Positions 1 through 11,069 of a DNA stretch of 64,000 nt are shown here, one piece after another. The notes below the pieces were generated by a model. It saw only the letters and a list, made by a program, of their open reading frames with translations. It had not been told where the DNA came from and did not search any database. Numbering within the stretch: position 1 is the stretch's first letter; each line of letters opens with the position of its first letter. Both the position numbers and the translations under genes were made by a program. Origin of the DNA: Monosporascus cannonballus (lineage: Eukaryota > Ascomycota > Sordariomycetes > Xylariales); contig QJNS01000012.1 in assembly GCA_004154925.1 (NCBI GenBank), forward strand, positions 496,001 to 560,000. The letters run 5' to 3'.

Positions 1-440
1 AACCAAATACATATATATTATAATTAGAAAAGGTTAAAAAACAATTAAATTTCGAAAAAGGGGAAATTTTTTTTATTACAAAAAATATTTAAATAGATTT
101 GATAAAAAACATGATTTTAAATATATCGGTCCATATAAAATTGCTTAAAAAATCTTAAAAAGGAATTATTACTTGAAACTTTTACCGAAAATTAAATTCT
201 ATTTGATTTTTTACGTTTTTTATTCGAATTAGAAATAAATATAATTAAAATATATACGGTACAAAATAATATGGAAACAAAAAACGAATAAGTATATAAA
301 GTAAAGAAAATTTTCGACATACGAAAACAAAACGGATTTACCTAGTACCTAATTAATTAAAAAAAGTACCCGGATTTTAAAAATATCTGAAAACCCGCCA
401 AAAATCTTATTAACGCCTAACGCCTATTAAAGAACGTTTA
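1..440 (+). pseudogene. Gypsy pol C-terminus: integrase tail and chromodomain (decayed)
   Basis: Plus-strand translation across stops gives an integrase C-terminal segment (FKYIGPYKI, around 115-145). It is followed by a chromodomain-like stretch with YEVEKI-, YLV-, YPDFKN- and KPAKNLINA-like blocks, around 280-425. Stops fall where the family has Trp (TGG to TAG or TAA) or Gln codons, as expected from RIP. Integrase with a chromodomain is typical of chromoviral Ty3/Gypsy elements. Not functional. Confidence 0.75.
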
Positions 441-990
441 CCAATAACGTTAAGGTTAGCAAAGTTAAAGGTCCCCCAATTAATAAACGATTAATCGATA
501 GATTCGAGGTTAGATTAATCGAAAGGCGGAACGGCTTTTGCTGGTATGGCCTTAGCGACCTCTAGTTCGACTTTTTTTTTGATATTTTAACTTATTTAAT
601 TCCTCTGGGGACCGAAATTTGCAAAATAGCATACGTGTTATACGATCGGCCCATAATTTCTTTTATTTTCGAAGCCGACGAACTTTAGCTGACGCCTATT
701 CCGTTTTTCTTTTTAATTTTCTCAAGTTCTGTTTTAATCTTAAGATGGTTAAAAACGAGCTTTTCTAGCTGGGAAGTGGAAAAACCGTTAGCGTTATAAA
801 GGCCTTGGTTCTGCATTATGTACTTTTTATACCAGGAGAAATCCGACGAAAAAGTACGATAAGATAATAATCCGTAACGACCATAATATAAATATATAAG
901 TATATCCGTAGCTCGAAAAGTAATAAGCTTAAGTAAGTTATTTCGTTCTTTCGTTTTTCTGTCAATTGGTTTTTTAATACAACTCGACAT
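410..990 (-). pseudogene. Antisense accessory ORF of the Gypsy family, copy in G1
   Basis: Runs opposite to pol, between the chromodomain and the 3' LTR. It starts MSSCIKK at 990 and is open to 687, giving 101 residues. After one frame change it continues to a stop near 410 (tail RSLIGVRR), overlapping the end of pol tail to tail. It is Lys-rich, with a Tyr-containing segment (WYKKYI, then GLYNANG) followed by a Leu/Lys/Glu helix-like tract (LEKLVFNHLKIKTELEKIKKK). Matching blocks occur at the same place in four further copies of the family (17887-18488, 36042-36560, 36967-37583, 41971-42533). No known domain recognised. Confidence 0.6.
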
Positions 991-1062
991 AAAAATAAAA
1001 GAAAAATTTACAAAAACGAAGAAAAAAGTTTTTAGGACGAAAATTTTAGAAAAAAAGGATCG

Positions 1063-1397
1063 TGTTATAACTTAATAAGTTGCGGCTGCGGGAAACGGTT
1101 GTAATAAGAAAATAATTAAGCCATGTGGGTCAAGTTACGTAATGGCTCGATAGGATCTATTATAAAGCCCATAAAGCCAGGCTTAATAACATTAAAAGAA
1201 CCAAATATAATACGCTTATTATTTTCATAGTCTAAATAACATCAGCTTATAATACAACATCGTTACCTAAGACATACTTGGCATTACGAGACGTAACACG
1301 ATTACTATATCTATTGCTCAGTTTCCCATAATACTTCTGCCAACATAAACCCGTACAATTAAGGTTTAATAGTTGGTTAAACCGCCTAGCCGTCACA
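1063..1397 (+). repeat. 3' LTR of G1 (335 bp)
   Basis: Begins TGTTATAACTTAATAAG (RIP-altered from TGTTACGACC) directly after a purine tract and ends CCTAGCCGTCACA at 1397. The terminal block with GGTTTAATAGTTGGTTAAACCGC is shared with the LTRs at 30304, 36912 and, in reverse orientation, 17437, 29916 and 41499. The end abutting unrelated DNA is GC-richer than the inner end. Confidence 0.85.
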
Positions 1398-4300
1398 TTT
1401 TCGTTTATAGCGTTAAACCTTTTTACGAAAAAAAGATAAAATTATTAACTGCGAGATTTAGTCGATAAATATAGTAATTAAATAAAAGCATATAAAGACC
1501 AAAACTATTATAACCGCGCCGTTTGTTAATTCTTTTATTTAATTTACATTTAAAAACTTTAATGAAGAAATTATTTTCAACAATTTGAATATTATGAGTA
1601 AAAACTTTTTAATAAATATTAGATACTGATAAGATTTTTATCAAAGTTTTTTTAAATATTTTCTAAATTTAAACAATTTTTCAATTCTATTGAAGATTTA
1701 GTAAATTCGATTTTTTTCGTGTATTACGTGTTTTTTTTTACTTTATATATATTATTTTATCTTTTGTTTTTACCCCATTTTATTTTATATAATTTTAATA
1801 ACATTTATAGTTACTTTAAGCAGTGAAATATAAAAATTTGATGGGATTTAACTTTAGGCAAAAGGTTTACGTAATAATTGTTTTTTAAATGTTTAAAATA
1901 ATTTTATATAATTTAGTATACTTAAAATGGAATTTTTACTAGGCTTTTCCCTTTAAATCGTTCTTAACATAAACTACCATATATTTTTCGACAGTTAATG
2001 TTTTTAATATTTTAATTATAATATTTATTTATTTAGTTGCGTGCCAATGTTAATTTATTTCTTAATATTGATATTTAAATTAATGTAATATAAATATTAT
2101 TTTAATGTTAATACTTTCGTTATAGGTATTTTAGTAAATATTTGGTATAAAACCGAAGTTTATTTTCGTTAAAATATTTCAACGTTTTTATTTCAATTAA
2201 TATTATTTAATAATTCTGTAAAAAGTAATTTTTTAATTTAAACAAAATGTTTATAATTAATATCATATTGTGTGTATATTTTTAATACCTAATATAACCT
2301 TTGATTTATTCGTTTATTTAATGTTTAAATATTTTTGAATATTTTTTAATTTAAAATTATTTATATTATAAAATTTGACTAAAATCTTTTAAAAACAGGA
2401 ATTTTTTATCTGGAATTGTTTTACATAATAATACGTATCTACGAAAATATCGAAATTTGGGAAAATTATAGTAATACATATTATGTTTGAATTTAACATA
2501 ATATAATCAATTTCGGCTTTTTATCGTATATATAAAACCGAAATAAAATATAACTTAGATTATTTATCTTATTATTTAATTACCATATTTAATATATAAT
2601 TCGAAATATCGATTTTTAATTTAATTAAACGTGGTGAATTGTAAATAAATAATGTTAATTTGTTAATAATTGAATTTCTTATTTCTCTTGAAGCATTTAT
2701 CTTTCATAATATTTATTTAAATTTTTAAAAGAAATTAAATAAAATTATAAAAGTTTTATTAAAGTTCTAACTAAATTGTTTATACTAATATATAATCTCG
2801 AAAAACCATAAATATTCTTATAATATATAGCTAATTATTAACTAGAAAATTACAAATACGTTCCTAAAACTTATTAATATAATTAAATACCTAAAAATCT
2901 GTATTTCGTTTTAAAAGTTATTTTCAATTTATAAAATTTTAAGATTTTATTGAAAAATATTTTTATTATTAAAATAAAACATTATCAATTAATTTGTTTC
3001 GTTAAATCTGGTTTCTATTTTAATAATTAAAAATAATAATACCCGAGTTTTAACGACACTTTTATTTAGTTATTAGTAGCTAACTATACATCGAATTTTA
3101 CTGGTTTCTTATAGAAAGAATATAAAATTTTTACAAGTAATTTCGAAAATCGAATTTATTCTTTTTCTAATAGGTTTTTTTTTAAATATTTATTAAAAAC
3201 GCGTAGTTCGTTCTTATTAAATTTATAAATGAGTTAAAATTTCGTTAATAAACTTTCTTTCAAAATTATTTTTATAATTTTATTAGTTATAAGTTAATAA
3301 TTTTCTATAAAGTTTCTTTTCTTACGAACTGCTCATATTTATAACAATATAGTAACATAATAATTAAATATTTCAACCTTTCGAGTTATTATTAATAATT
3401 GTTTTTAATTATTTAAATACCGCTTTAACTATAATAATAATACGTTGTTTTTAATATTTACTTTTTACATAATAAGCCATCTGTCGCATTTATATATACA
3501 TATATGTGTTGTCATATTCGATTAAGTATTAAAATTTATTTTTTAATTCTACTTGGTTTTTTAATTAGTTATAATTTTACATTAATATATTTATAACCTT
3601 TTTGATATTATATCGTAATTCTCAATGAAAATGATATCAAAATCCTTAATTTAACATCGGTTTTAAACGAAATTCTTAGATTGTTTAATTTCTCGTTTAT
3701 GTTTTTCTTTATTATAAGCAAATTTCTAATTTTCGATATTTGTAACTATATAAAACCAGCACTTATGTTTATATAATAATTTATATTTAGTAAAAATATT
3801 TAATTTGATATAAATTTTATTTGAAGTTCTGTAATTTACCTTTATAATATATTTCGATTTATATATTCAAAATAATAAAATTATTAACGGTTGCTATTTT
3901 CGCATTTAAAACTTTTTAAATAAAGATCTTAATTTCTTTACAATTTTTATTTCACAGCTTTTTATAAATAACTCCTTTTAGTTCATTTTTAAATTTATTA
4001 AATTATACTAGTATTTATGTATATGGAATGATAAGTTATTATATTTATTATTTCAAACTTTATTTAAAAATTTTCGCATTAACTAAATAATTAATTAATT
4101 TATTATATAACGTTTCATTTTGTCATATGGTTATCGTTCTTTTATATTTTTCCACTAAAAATACAAATCCTTGCATTAATTATTCTTTTAAAAAAGTTTA
4201 TAAAAAAATGCTAATTAAAAGTAATAATTCTTAGTAACTTCTTAGCAATATTCTTTTACGATATATTACATTAACCTTTTTACAAATTAATAATTATGTT

Positions 4301-6029
4301 AATCGTAAAAATATAAAAAATTGTTTTACAGATCTTTCTTAGGTTAATTATAGAAAATATCTCCTTATTGATTTAGTTCTATAAATAATAATTTATAAAA
4401 ATTAAAATTATTATTTATCTATTTTATTTTCGTCAGTTTAATTTAAAAAACCGAAACCCTTTTTACATATACGTATAATATGTTAAAAACTCGACTTTTT
4501 TTCGTTATATATAAAATATTTTTATCGCCCGTAATATACGATATATATTTTATCATATTTAGTTAAAATATCTTGCAAATGATTTTCACTTACTTTTAAT
4601 GTTTTTTTAATTATTTTTATAATGGTTTATCGTTTTTTTAATATTTTAAGCTAACTTTTTAACCTTTTATATTTTATATCGAATTTCTTTTATTATAATA
4701 ACATTTATTCGTATTAAGTCTAAATTGCGTTAATATTTTACGTATTTTTCTGAATAATTTTTCGTTCGCGCTAATTAATCGTTTTTTAAAACAAAAATTT
4801 AATTACGTTATCATTTAAGCATTTTGTCAATATTAAATAATATTCTATTTTATTATAATTATAATATCTAACTTAACTTTTATTTTTACGTTAAACGGTT
4901 TTGAGTTGCATAAATTCTAATATTATACTATATATTATAAATAATACGCTTTTTCTTTTTTTAATATAGCTAATTAAGTTTTATATTTTAAAGTATATTT
5001 GTTCTCTATAACGCCTCCGTTTCAGTTGCTATTAACTGTAACGGTTTTTGTAATATATTAGTTAAAGTATTTAAATTTTGAACAGTTAAAAATTTTATTT
5101 TAATAATACTTTTTAGAAGAAATAAAGTATATAGGTTAAATTAATCCCTTTGTTGCCCGTCTATTTTATTTCAGCTATAAGATTTTGAAAAAATGATAAG
5201 ATATTTCGAAATAAGTTCCTTTTATTATAATTATAGAATTTATTATATCGCTGTTCGTCTTTTATGTAAATTCTTAAAATTAATTTTTAATTTTTTAAAA
5301 ACAATTCACATAATTGCGCAAAATTTTTAATAACCCTTTTTAAAACGGTCTTAACCTTTTTCAAATAATCTTTTGTTATTAATTTAAATTAAAATATATT
5401 ATTTTTCGTAAAAAAATTTATTATAGAAAAAATTCTAGTTATCAACTTATTCATACCTTAAATATAGAAATATACTTACGCTTAAATAAAAAAAAGCTTT
5501 AAACGTTTTTTTAGTTATAAAATTAAAAGTTTTGAACCTTATAACTTAACGTAATAATGCGAACTAAAATAACTTCTATTTAATTTATAAACTCTTGGAT
5601 TTATTTTTGAAAATTTTAATGTTAGTCTAGAAATATATAATAGCAAAAAGTTAAATATTAAGTAATATTTCAGATAATAAAACATTTATTTAAATTTAAC
5701 AACAATATTAAACAAAACTTTGAAACGTATAACTACTTTGAATTTAATTAATTATTATATCTTAATTGTACAGATTTATATTAATATATAATACAATTTA
5801 AATACGTTTTATAATATTAAAAGTATTTAAAATAATGAAAATATATATTTTATAAAAAGAAACTTAATTCTTATTATATTTTAAAATTAATAAAAATCCA
5901 ATTCGATTAAATACGATTAATTCCGTGTAGATTTACTTGGATCTTAACACCAAAAGAAATCCAAATTATATAACCTGTTCGTATAAATTCGATCGTTTCT
6001 TGCGACCGGCCTTGGCTCGAGTCGTAATA
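1398..6029 (-). mobile_element. RIP-decayed Gypsy element remnant, minus strand (copy G2)
   Basis: Segments match the minus-strand pol of the better preserved copies. The block near 1790-1900 corresponds to 37785-37870, and those near 2515 and 2880 correspond to 20160 and 20800. Reading right to left, gag would lie nearest the 5' LTR (5728-6029), followed by RT, RNase H, integrase and chromodomain. The element is shorter than the intact copies, with apparent internal deletions, for example around the RT catalytic region near 2800. Stops occur in every frame. No left LTR was found; 1398-1560 is unassigned. Confidence 0.7.
5728..6029 (-). repeat. 5' LTR of G2 (about 302 bp)
   Basis: The left edge TATAACTACTTTGAATTTAA is a RIP-altered form of TGTAACGGCTAGGCGGTTTAA, preceded by the same AACG seen inside other copies. 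The right edge ends TCGAGTCGTAATA at 6029. The right half matches the LTR of the copy at 17437-24168 (CTTGATGCCAAAAAAGATCC region) with small deletions. Confidence 0.75.
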
Positions 6030-6403
6030 TAAAACTGCAGTAAAAAATATCATATCTTAAAGAAGATCTTATAATTTAAAGTTCCTATATGTCTTTCCTG
6101 TTAGTATTATGATCGGTTAAAGTGCGGAAGTAAATTCCCGTACGGTAGTTTTTGTAATAAAAGCGTTTATGACGCATTGTGTCGAGGCCCGTCCAGAGAC
6201 GCCCGTGAGAAACAAGGAAGGAGTTGCGCCGACTTGATGTAATGAATGATGATTGAATCATGGGCGCAAATCCTGGCGGGTTCCTTGTATGGACGAGCCG
6301 CATGCTGCTATGGTAGTTATTTTCCAATTTGGGAAGTCGGTTCCTAGTAATAAAAAATTTTTTAAATTAAAAAATTTAGAGAATAAAAAGAATTTTATAA
6401 ATA
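6030..6403. other. Transition zone without genes
   Basis: Base composition moves from AT-rich repeat to GC-balanced sequence (best around 6110-6340). No convincing coding frame is present. A short antisense frame at 6085-6327 has no recognisable features. It may be a relict of unique host DNA between repeat and microsatellite. Confidence 0.5.
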
Positions 6404-6512
6404 AATTAAATTAAACTAAATTAAATTAAATTAAATTAAATTAAATTAAATAAATCAAATTAAATCAAATAAATTAAATAAATTAAATAAATTAATTAAA
6501 TAAATTATTTGA
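6404..6512. repeat. Microsatellite-like (TTAAA)n tract
   Basis: About 110 bp of tandem 5-bp units of the TTAAA/ATTAA type. It degrades rightward into AAATAAATTAA-type units and marks the left boundary of the gene island. Confidence 0.85.
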
Positions 6513-7300
6513 AAAAAATTAAATTTAAATTAAAAAATAATAATAAAAATAGCACTCGTCCACTCCCTTCGTTTCTGAGTTCGTCGTAACGAGGGCATTT
6601 TTGTGAGGCGGACCTGTCTAAACTCCCTGTGGACTAGTGCGCTCTTCTTTAACCGACTCGACCCATATTGGAAAAAGGGGTTACACGCCAGCGACATCAT
6701 AATGCTTGTAGGGTTCTTGAAAAATCGACGAGGGGCGGTTCCTGTACGAATGGCAAGCTATATTTGTTAGAAAGGATTATAACTCCATAATCGAGTTGTT
6801 TTACAGGATGAACAAGGCGAAAATACCGAGTCGATGCCCCGGACCACCACGGCCCGGCAGCAATCGAAGCCCCGGCCCCCTCACCGAAGGGTCCCACATT
6901 TATACGTCGGTATGTAGGTATGTAGAAGAAGGTGGACCAAACGGGATAAGCAATTGGTGCTTGATTGCTTGCGTTGATGAAGTACCTACCCGAGCTAGAT
7001 CAAGGTCGTATTGGCCCATTTAAATCCAGGCCTTTCGAGCTCTCCCAGCAAATCGAAAAACGCCAAAATTTTATGAAGAAGCGCCGTTAAGTAATCTATG
7101 GTATCATTCCTTAATTGACGTCTCTTGCCGGTACCTATTATCATCATCATCAACATCCTCCGCATCCCCGCTCGAAACCTCGGACAGGTCCTAAAGGTCC
7201 CTCTTCTAAGGTTCTTCCTGCGAACCGGACTCGGCTCCTTTTCTCGTCTTGGCTCGAATGCCCGCCTGATCCATATAAGCCCGCCCGCATACATCATACA
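6513..7300. other. Upstream region of the COX14-like gene, no gene seen
   Basis: GC-balanced sequence with only short overlapping frames on both strands and no supported product. It presumably holds the promoter and 5' UTR of the gene starting at 7301. A CAT-repeat run (ATCATCATCATCAACATC) lies at about 7138-7157. I could not identify specific promoter elements. Confidence 0.5.
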
Positions 7301-8494
7301 ATGGCGGGAAGCGGGAGTCCGCGCACAGTGGCCGATGCCACGCGCTTCACGGCGAACACGCCGCACGCTAGCGCGAAATCCTCGCCGCCCTCTACTATCG
7401 CCGTCCCAGGTGGTGCTCCTTCCTCCTCTTCTCCCGCGATGACGCAGCAGAAGCAGGGGTCCTCATCGACCCACCAGCCGCAGCAGAGGAGGATGCCGCC
7501 GCCGGGCATGCCGCAGAAGCAGTCGCAGACCGAGACCATCGAGGAGCGGGTGCGACGGTTGCGGGCGGCTCACCTGGCCGCCAAGCAGCACGACATCTCC
7601 CGCTTCGACAAGGTCGTCAATGCGTCGCGGAAGTACTTCGACGCCGCCCACAAATTCACCGTCATGGGGTTGATAGGCTTCAGCGGTACGTTAACTTGCT
7701 AACTGGTCATCCGCCCCGCCTTGGTTCTCCTCAGCTTCCTATCGCCCAACCCAGCGCCCGGTAGTGTCCTCGGCTAACTCAAGAGCGCTTTCTCCTTGTC
7801 GCAAACAGGCCTCGCCCTCCTTGTCACGGTCTACGCGACTGCCGATATGATGATGTATAACCGCAAGCGGCGCAACGAGTTCTTCGCGCTGCAGAAGCAG
7901 TTCAAGGAGGACAGTCTCGAGGCCGCCCGACTCGCCTACATGACGGGCAACGCGTCCGAGGAGCAGATCGCCATGGTCGAGGACGCCACGGCCAGGGCCA
8001 AGCAGGCGGGCATCTCGCTGCCGCCCCTACTCTCGGCCCCGCAGTCCCCGGCCCCCGCCGGCGGCTGGGAACAGGCGCCATCGTCCGCATACGCGAACGC
8101 CGACGACGGCAGCAGCGGCACGCCGCGCTCGGCGTGGCCCGGCGAGGCCATGGTAGAGAGCAGCACGTCGAGCGCGAGCGGGGCGTCAGAAGTGACCAAA
8201 AAGAAGGGTGGCCTCACGGCGTGGTTGTTCAGCGGGCTGAAGAAGGAGGAGGCCCGCGACGAGCCGGCGCCGCTAAGCTTCGGCCGGGAGGCGGCGGCGG
8301 CGAGCGCCCGGTCCACTACGGAAAACGTGACGAGGGCTGTCGACGAGTCGCAGCACGCGCTCCGCAACAAGGCGAAGGCCACGTACGAGCACGAGAGGGA
8401 GAACCAGAGACGCGGGGGGCCGCTGGACCAGGTCGGCCTGGACGCCGCGTCGGAGGCGGCGAAGGGCGAGGGGAAGAAGGGCTGGCTGTGGTGA
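7301..8494 (+). CDS. COX14-like mitochondrial cytochrome c oxidase assembly protein, one intron
   Basis: Two exons, 7301-7685 and 7809-8494, encode 356 residues. The 123-nt intron has a GTACGT donor, a GCTAAC branch-like site at 7773-7778 and an ACAG acceptor; without splicing a stop follows at 7703. The start gives an N-terminus with VADATRFTANTPHA, a block I recall from ascomycete proteins named cytochrome oxidase c assembly domain-containing. Residues 1-75 are Ser/Pro/Gln-rich. A basic helix (80-112) precedes one transmembrane segment (about 119-142), followed by the basic stretch MMMYNRKRR. The C-terminal half is low complexity around a TAWLFSGLKKEE block. Expected in the inner mitochondrial membrane, helping Cox1 maturation. 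The family link rests on remembered motifs, without alignment. Confidence 0.72.
7686..7808 (+). other. Spliceosomal intron of the COX14-like gene
   Basis: GT-AG intron of 123 nt in phase 1. Splicing joins G (7685) to GC (7809-7810), making a Gly codon inside the transmembrane helix (GFSG/LALLV). The putative branch site GCTAAC lies 30 nt before the acceptor. Confidence 0.85.
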
Positions 8495-9914
8495 GCGCGG
8501 CACAATACATACAGCACAACGTAGCATAGCAGGAACCACATGTCGGTCATGTCATGACCTGTATGCATCCACCATTCGGTGCAGCAGCCGGGGGTGGTTC
8601 GTCCTCGGGAGGAGGGACTGTATCATAGCTGTAAGCAAAAAGGGGCAGTGGGATATTGCATAGAAACCCGGCGCATTTGGATTGGAAATTCCTAGCCGCT
8701 CTGCTATGGCTTACAAGAGTCGTCAACTCTAAGCCTATGGCTCGACTCGAGGCCACGTCGCGATCCCAGGATCGGTGAATACGCACTGCATCTCCCTCAA
8801 AAGCAACCCATGACGGGCAGGCTCTGGTCGTATAGTCGAGCCGTTCTTATACATCATGTAGCTGATTACAAAAGCTGGATGGCATCGGTGCCACGTGATT
8901 ATTCCCGTTGAGAGAATTAAAACTTATGGTTATCCAGCTTCAATATATTTGGTTGAATATTATATGAATCTGAAAGGCCGGGGGAAAGAGGGGTGGGCTG
9001 GGGGCAGGGGAAATGTTGAAACGCAACGCCTTTCGCCATCGAGGTCATATCACTCCTCTTAGGTTTCGACGTTTCAATCACAGTATGCAAGCCGGCATGC
9101 GAGGAATCATTCGGGGAAGCATGCGGTGCCCTCCGTTATTATTATGTTTCTATAAGAAAGCCAACTCGCTGAGGCTAATATGCTATGGTTTCCCCCCTTT
9201 AAACGCCGTGAAGTGCCCTCGTACCGTTACACCGGTAGGGAAGACGCATTTGCTGCCCTCTGAGGTTGTTGTATACCTTCCAGTTGATGCTCGACAACAC
9301 GCTGAAAATACGACTGAAAATGCAATAATACATAGTGAGCGTGGCGGGGTATAGTAAGAAAGAGCGGATCCTCAGAGTGTAGAACTCTGGTGGGAAGGGA
9401 CGTAACGATGGCTATATGCAAAAAAGGAAAATAACTCCCTGGCTTCGGGCGGGGAGCAGCCACGTCCCTTTACCGTTCCCTCTATGATAATCATGTTGTG
9501 TCAAAATAGGTCGTCCTCAAGGGCGGTGCTCGATTTTACGCACAGGCAACATCCGTAACCACTCTTCCGTGTTAGAGACCACGTCCGAGTCGGCTGCCGA
9601 GGTCGAGCCTCGATCCCATGAGCCGCCCTCCACACCCCCAGGAGGAGAGAGCAACTCTCTTCGAAAGTGGCGAATATTTCAGTATCCAGAGCACGTCTGC
9701 TTCGACGATCCCGCCTATTGTAGAAATTCGCATATGATCTTTTCTGTTTGTAGGCCACGAAAGGCTCTAGACGTGGGCGGGCCTTCGCTCTTCCCCGTTC
9801 CGAAGGCCTAGCTACCGCGTCCCTGTGCAAGATAGGCGGCGCTACACAGTCGGTTTCAGAGCTGACGCCGGCCATGCCATCGAATCATATATACCTGATG
9901 CCTCCATCCCGGTA
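8495..9914. other. Intergenic region, no gene supported
   Basis: Lies between the 3' ends of the convergent genes at 7301-8494 and 9915-11069, so it should contain both 3' UTRs. Frames at 9013-9354 and 9501-9875 show no domain or consistent composition and are probably chance. A 9-bp inverted repeat (AAGCTGGAT and ATCCAGCTT) brackets 8872-8940. No tRNA found by eye. Confidence 0.5.
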
Positions 9915-11069
9915 CTAGGAGACAATGATGTGGTTGAAATGCCCAGGGATCTTCATGCGGCACTTTTCACAATCAGCCCGGTACCCTATACTGAACGATT
10001 TCTTCATGCCAGGCTGCAGCGTCCAACTGTTGAGGGTGTGTTTGCTGCGGCAATGGCCGAACTTGCCCCTGGGGGAGGGCGATGCCGGCGCTGAAGTTGG
10101 GGTCGCAGCATCGGCATCCGTCATGCCGGCGTCGGCGTCGGCGACGCCCGCGACCTGCGGGGGCGTCGTCTGGATGTTTGGATGAAGGAGCATGGCCACC
10201 GGGTTCGTCGAGTGGGGCAGATGAGGCAGGTAGGGTCTCTGCAGGTTGGCCATAACAGGCGAGCAGGACGAGTCCAGGACCATCCCGGGAGTGCTGGGAG
10301 TGTCTTCACCACCGCACTCGCTTATGGGCGACGGGAGACGTCTGTCTTGCACCATCGACCACTCGGCGGTTCCTCCCAGCGAACGGGGCACGGAGTCGTT
10401 CCGTCTTGAGGTGAATCCGGCACGGGTTTCTGATGTGGCATTCACAACCTGGTTGGCTGCGTGGGCCGACTGGTTCGTCGGCGTCCAGCTGTTTCCTCGC
10501 ACCTGGGCCGCAAATGTACAATGAATTGGGGTAGGAATCCTTCCGGTCATGCTCGGGTCCGGCTGGGAGGGTGCTGGTGCCAGGTCCTGTGGCGCATAGC
10601 TATCGTCCACCATCATGTCGGCGTCCCTATCCACATCCATAGCGGGGTTCGGCGAATGCTGCGGGGACACGTCCGGAGCCGAGGACCACTTCTCGGATTC
10701 GGAGCCGGAAGACGTGATGGTGTTTGGTGGTAGGTGAGGAGCAGGGAAACTTGGAGGATCGGTCCATCGCTTTTGTGTAGGAGACGTTCTAAAGGGCAGC
10801 GACTGAAGGCGTTTCTGTTTACGGGGTCGGGTTAGCTGGATGTCACTCAGCATGTGGTTGAGTTGCTTGTATTGACAGTCATCGTCTGCCGACGCTGACG
10901 ATGACCAGCCACGCAGGACTGGCGGCTGGTGAGGGGGGGAAGCGGGTGGACTGACATTTCGATGCTCGGTGAAGCCCATGCCGCTCCCACCACAGGCGCT
11001 GATACCCTCATGCTCGTCCTCCTCTCTAGACCTCTTCCGGGCCGGTTCTGACCACTGGGACTCGAACAT
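9915..11069 (-). CDS. Hypothetical Ser/Pro-rich protein with C-terminal CxxC segment
   Basis: An uninterrupted 384-codon frame, starting MFESQWSEPARKRSREEDE and ending at a TAG at 9915-9917. The first 330 residues look disordered: rich in Ser, Pro, Asp and Gln, with basic patches such as RKRSREE and RPRKQKR that could be nuclear localisation signals. The last 50 residues are different. They are ordered and basic, with SFSIGYRADCEKCRMKIPGH and the cysteines at 367 and 370 (CxxC), suggesting a small metal-binding or interaction element. The architecture resembles uncharacterised ascomycete nuclear proteins, but I cannot name a family. Unlike the neighbouring oxidase it has no stops, so it has probably been under selection. 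Confidence 0.8.
   Translation of the reverse strand: MFESQWSEPARKRSREEDEHEGISACGGSGMGFTEHRNVSPPASPPHQPPVLRGWSSSASADDDCQYKQLNHMLSDIQLTRPRKQKRLQSLPFRTSPTQKRWTDPPSFPAPHLPPNTITSSGSESEKWSSAPDVSPQHSPNPAMDVDRDADMMVDDSYAPQDLAPAPSQPDPSMTGRIPTPIHCTFAAQVRGNSWTPTNQSAHAANQVVNATSETRAGFTSRRNDSVPRSLGGTAEWSMVQDRRLPSPISECGGEDTPSTPGMVLDSSCSPVMANLQRPYLPHLPHSTNPVAMLLHPNIQTTPPQVAGVADADAGMTDADAATPTSAPASPSPRGKFGHCRSKHTLNSWTLQPGMKKSFSIGYRADCEKCRMKIPGHFNHIIVS

Larger units (their letters stand above)
1..1397 (+). mobile_element. 3' end of a RIP-decayed chromodomain Gypsy element (copy G1)
   Basis: The right end of an LTR retrotransposon read on the plus strand; its left part lies outside the window. It holds the integrase tail and chromodomain of pol, an antisense accessory frame, a purine-rich tract (1048-1062) and the 3' LTR (1063-1397). 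The same order and sequence recur at 35640-36912. Because the left end is missing, no target-site duplication can be checked. The neighbouring block 1398-6029 is a minus-strand relative, which G1 may have inserted into. Confidence 0.85.

Noticed and set aside
7936..8568. 210-codon minus-strand frame opposite exon 2 of the COX14-like gene
   Set aside because: A shadow of the GC-rich coding exon; its composition follows the codon bias of the plus-strand gene.
8872..8940. 9-bp inverted repeat with a roughly 50-bp loop
   Set aside because: Arms too short and loop too long to support a structured RNA or miniature transposon; no flanking duplication.
9501..9875. 124-codon minus-strand frame downstream of the CxxC-protein gene
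   Set aside because: No domain or plausible composition, and it lies in the expected 3' UTR of the gene ending at 9915; most likely chance.
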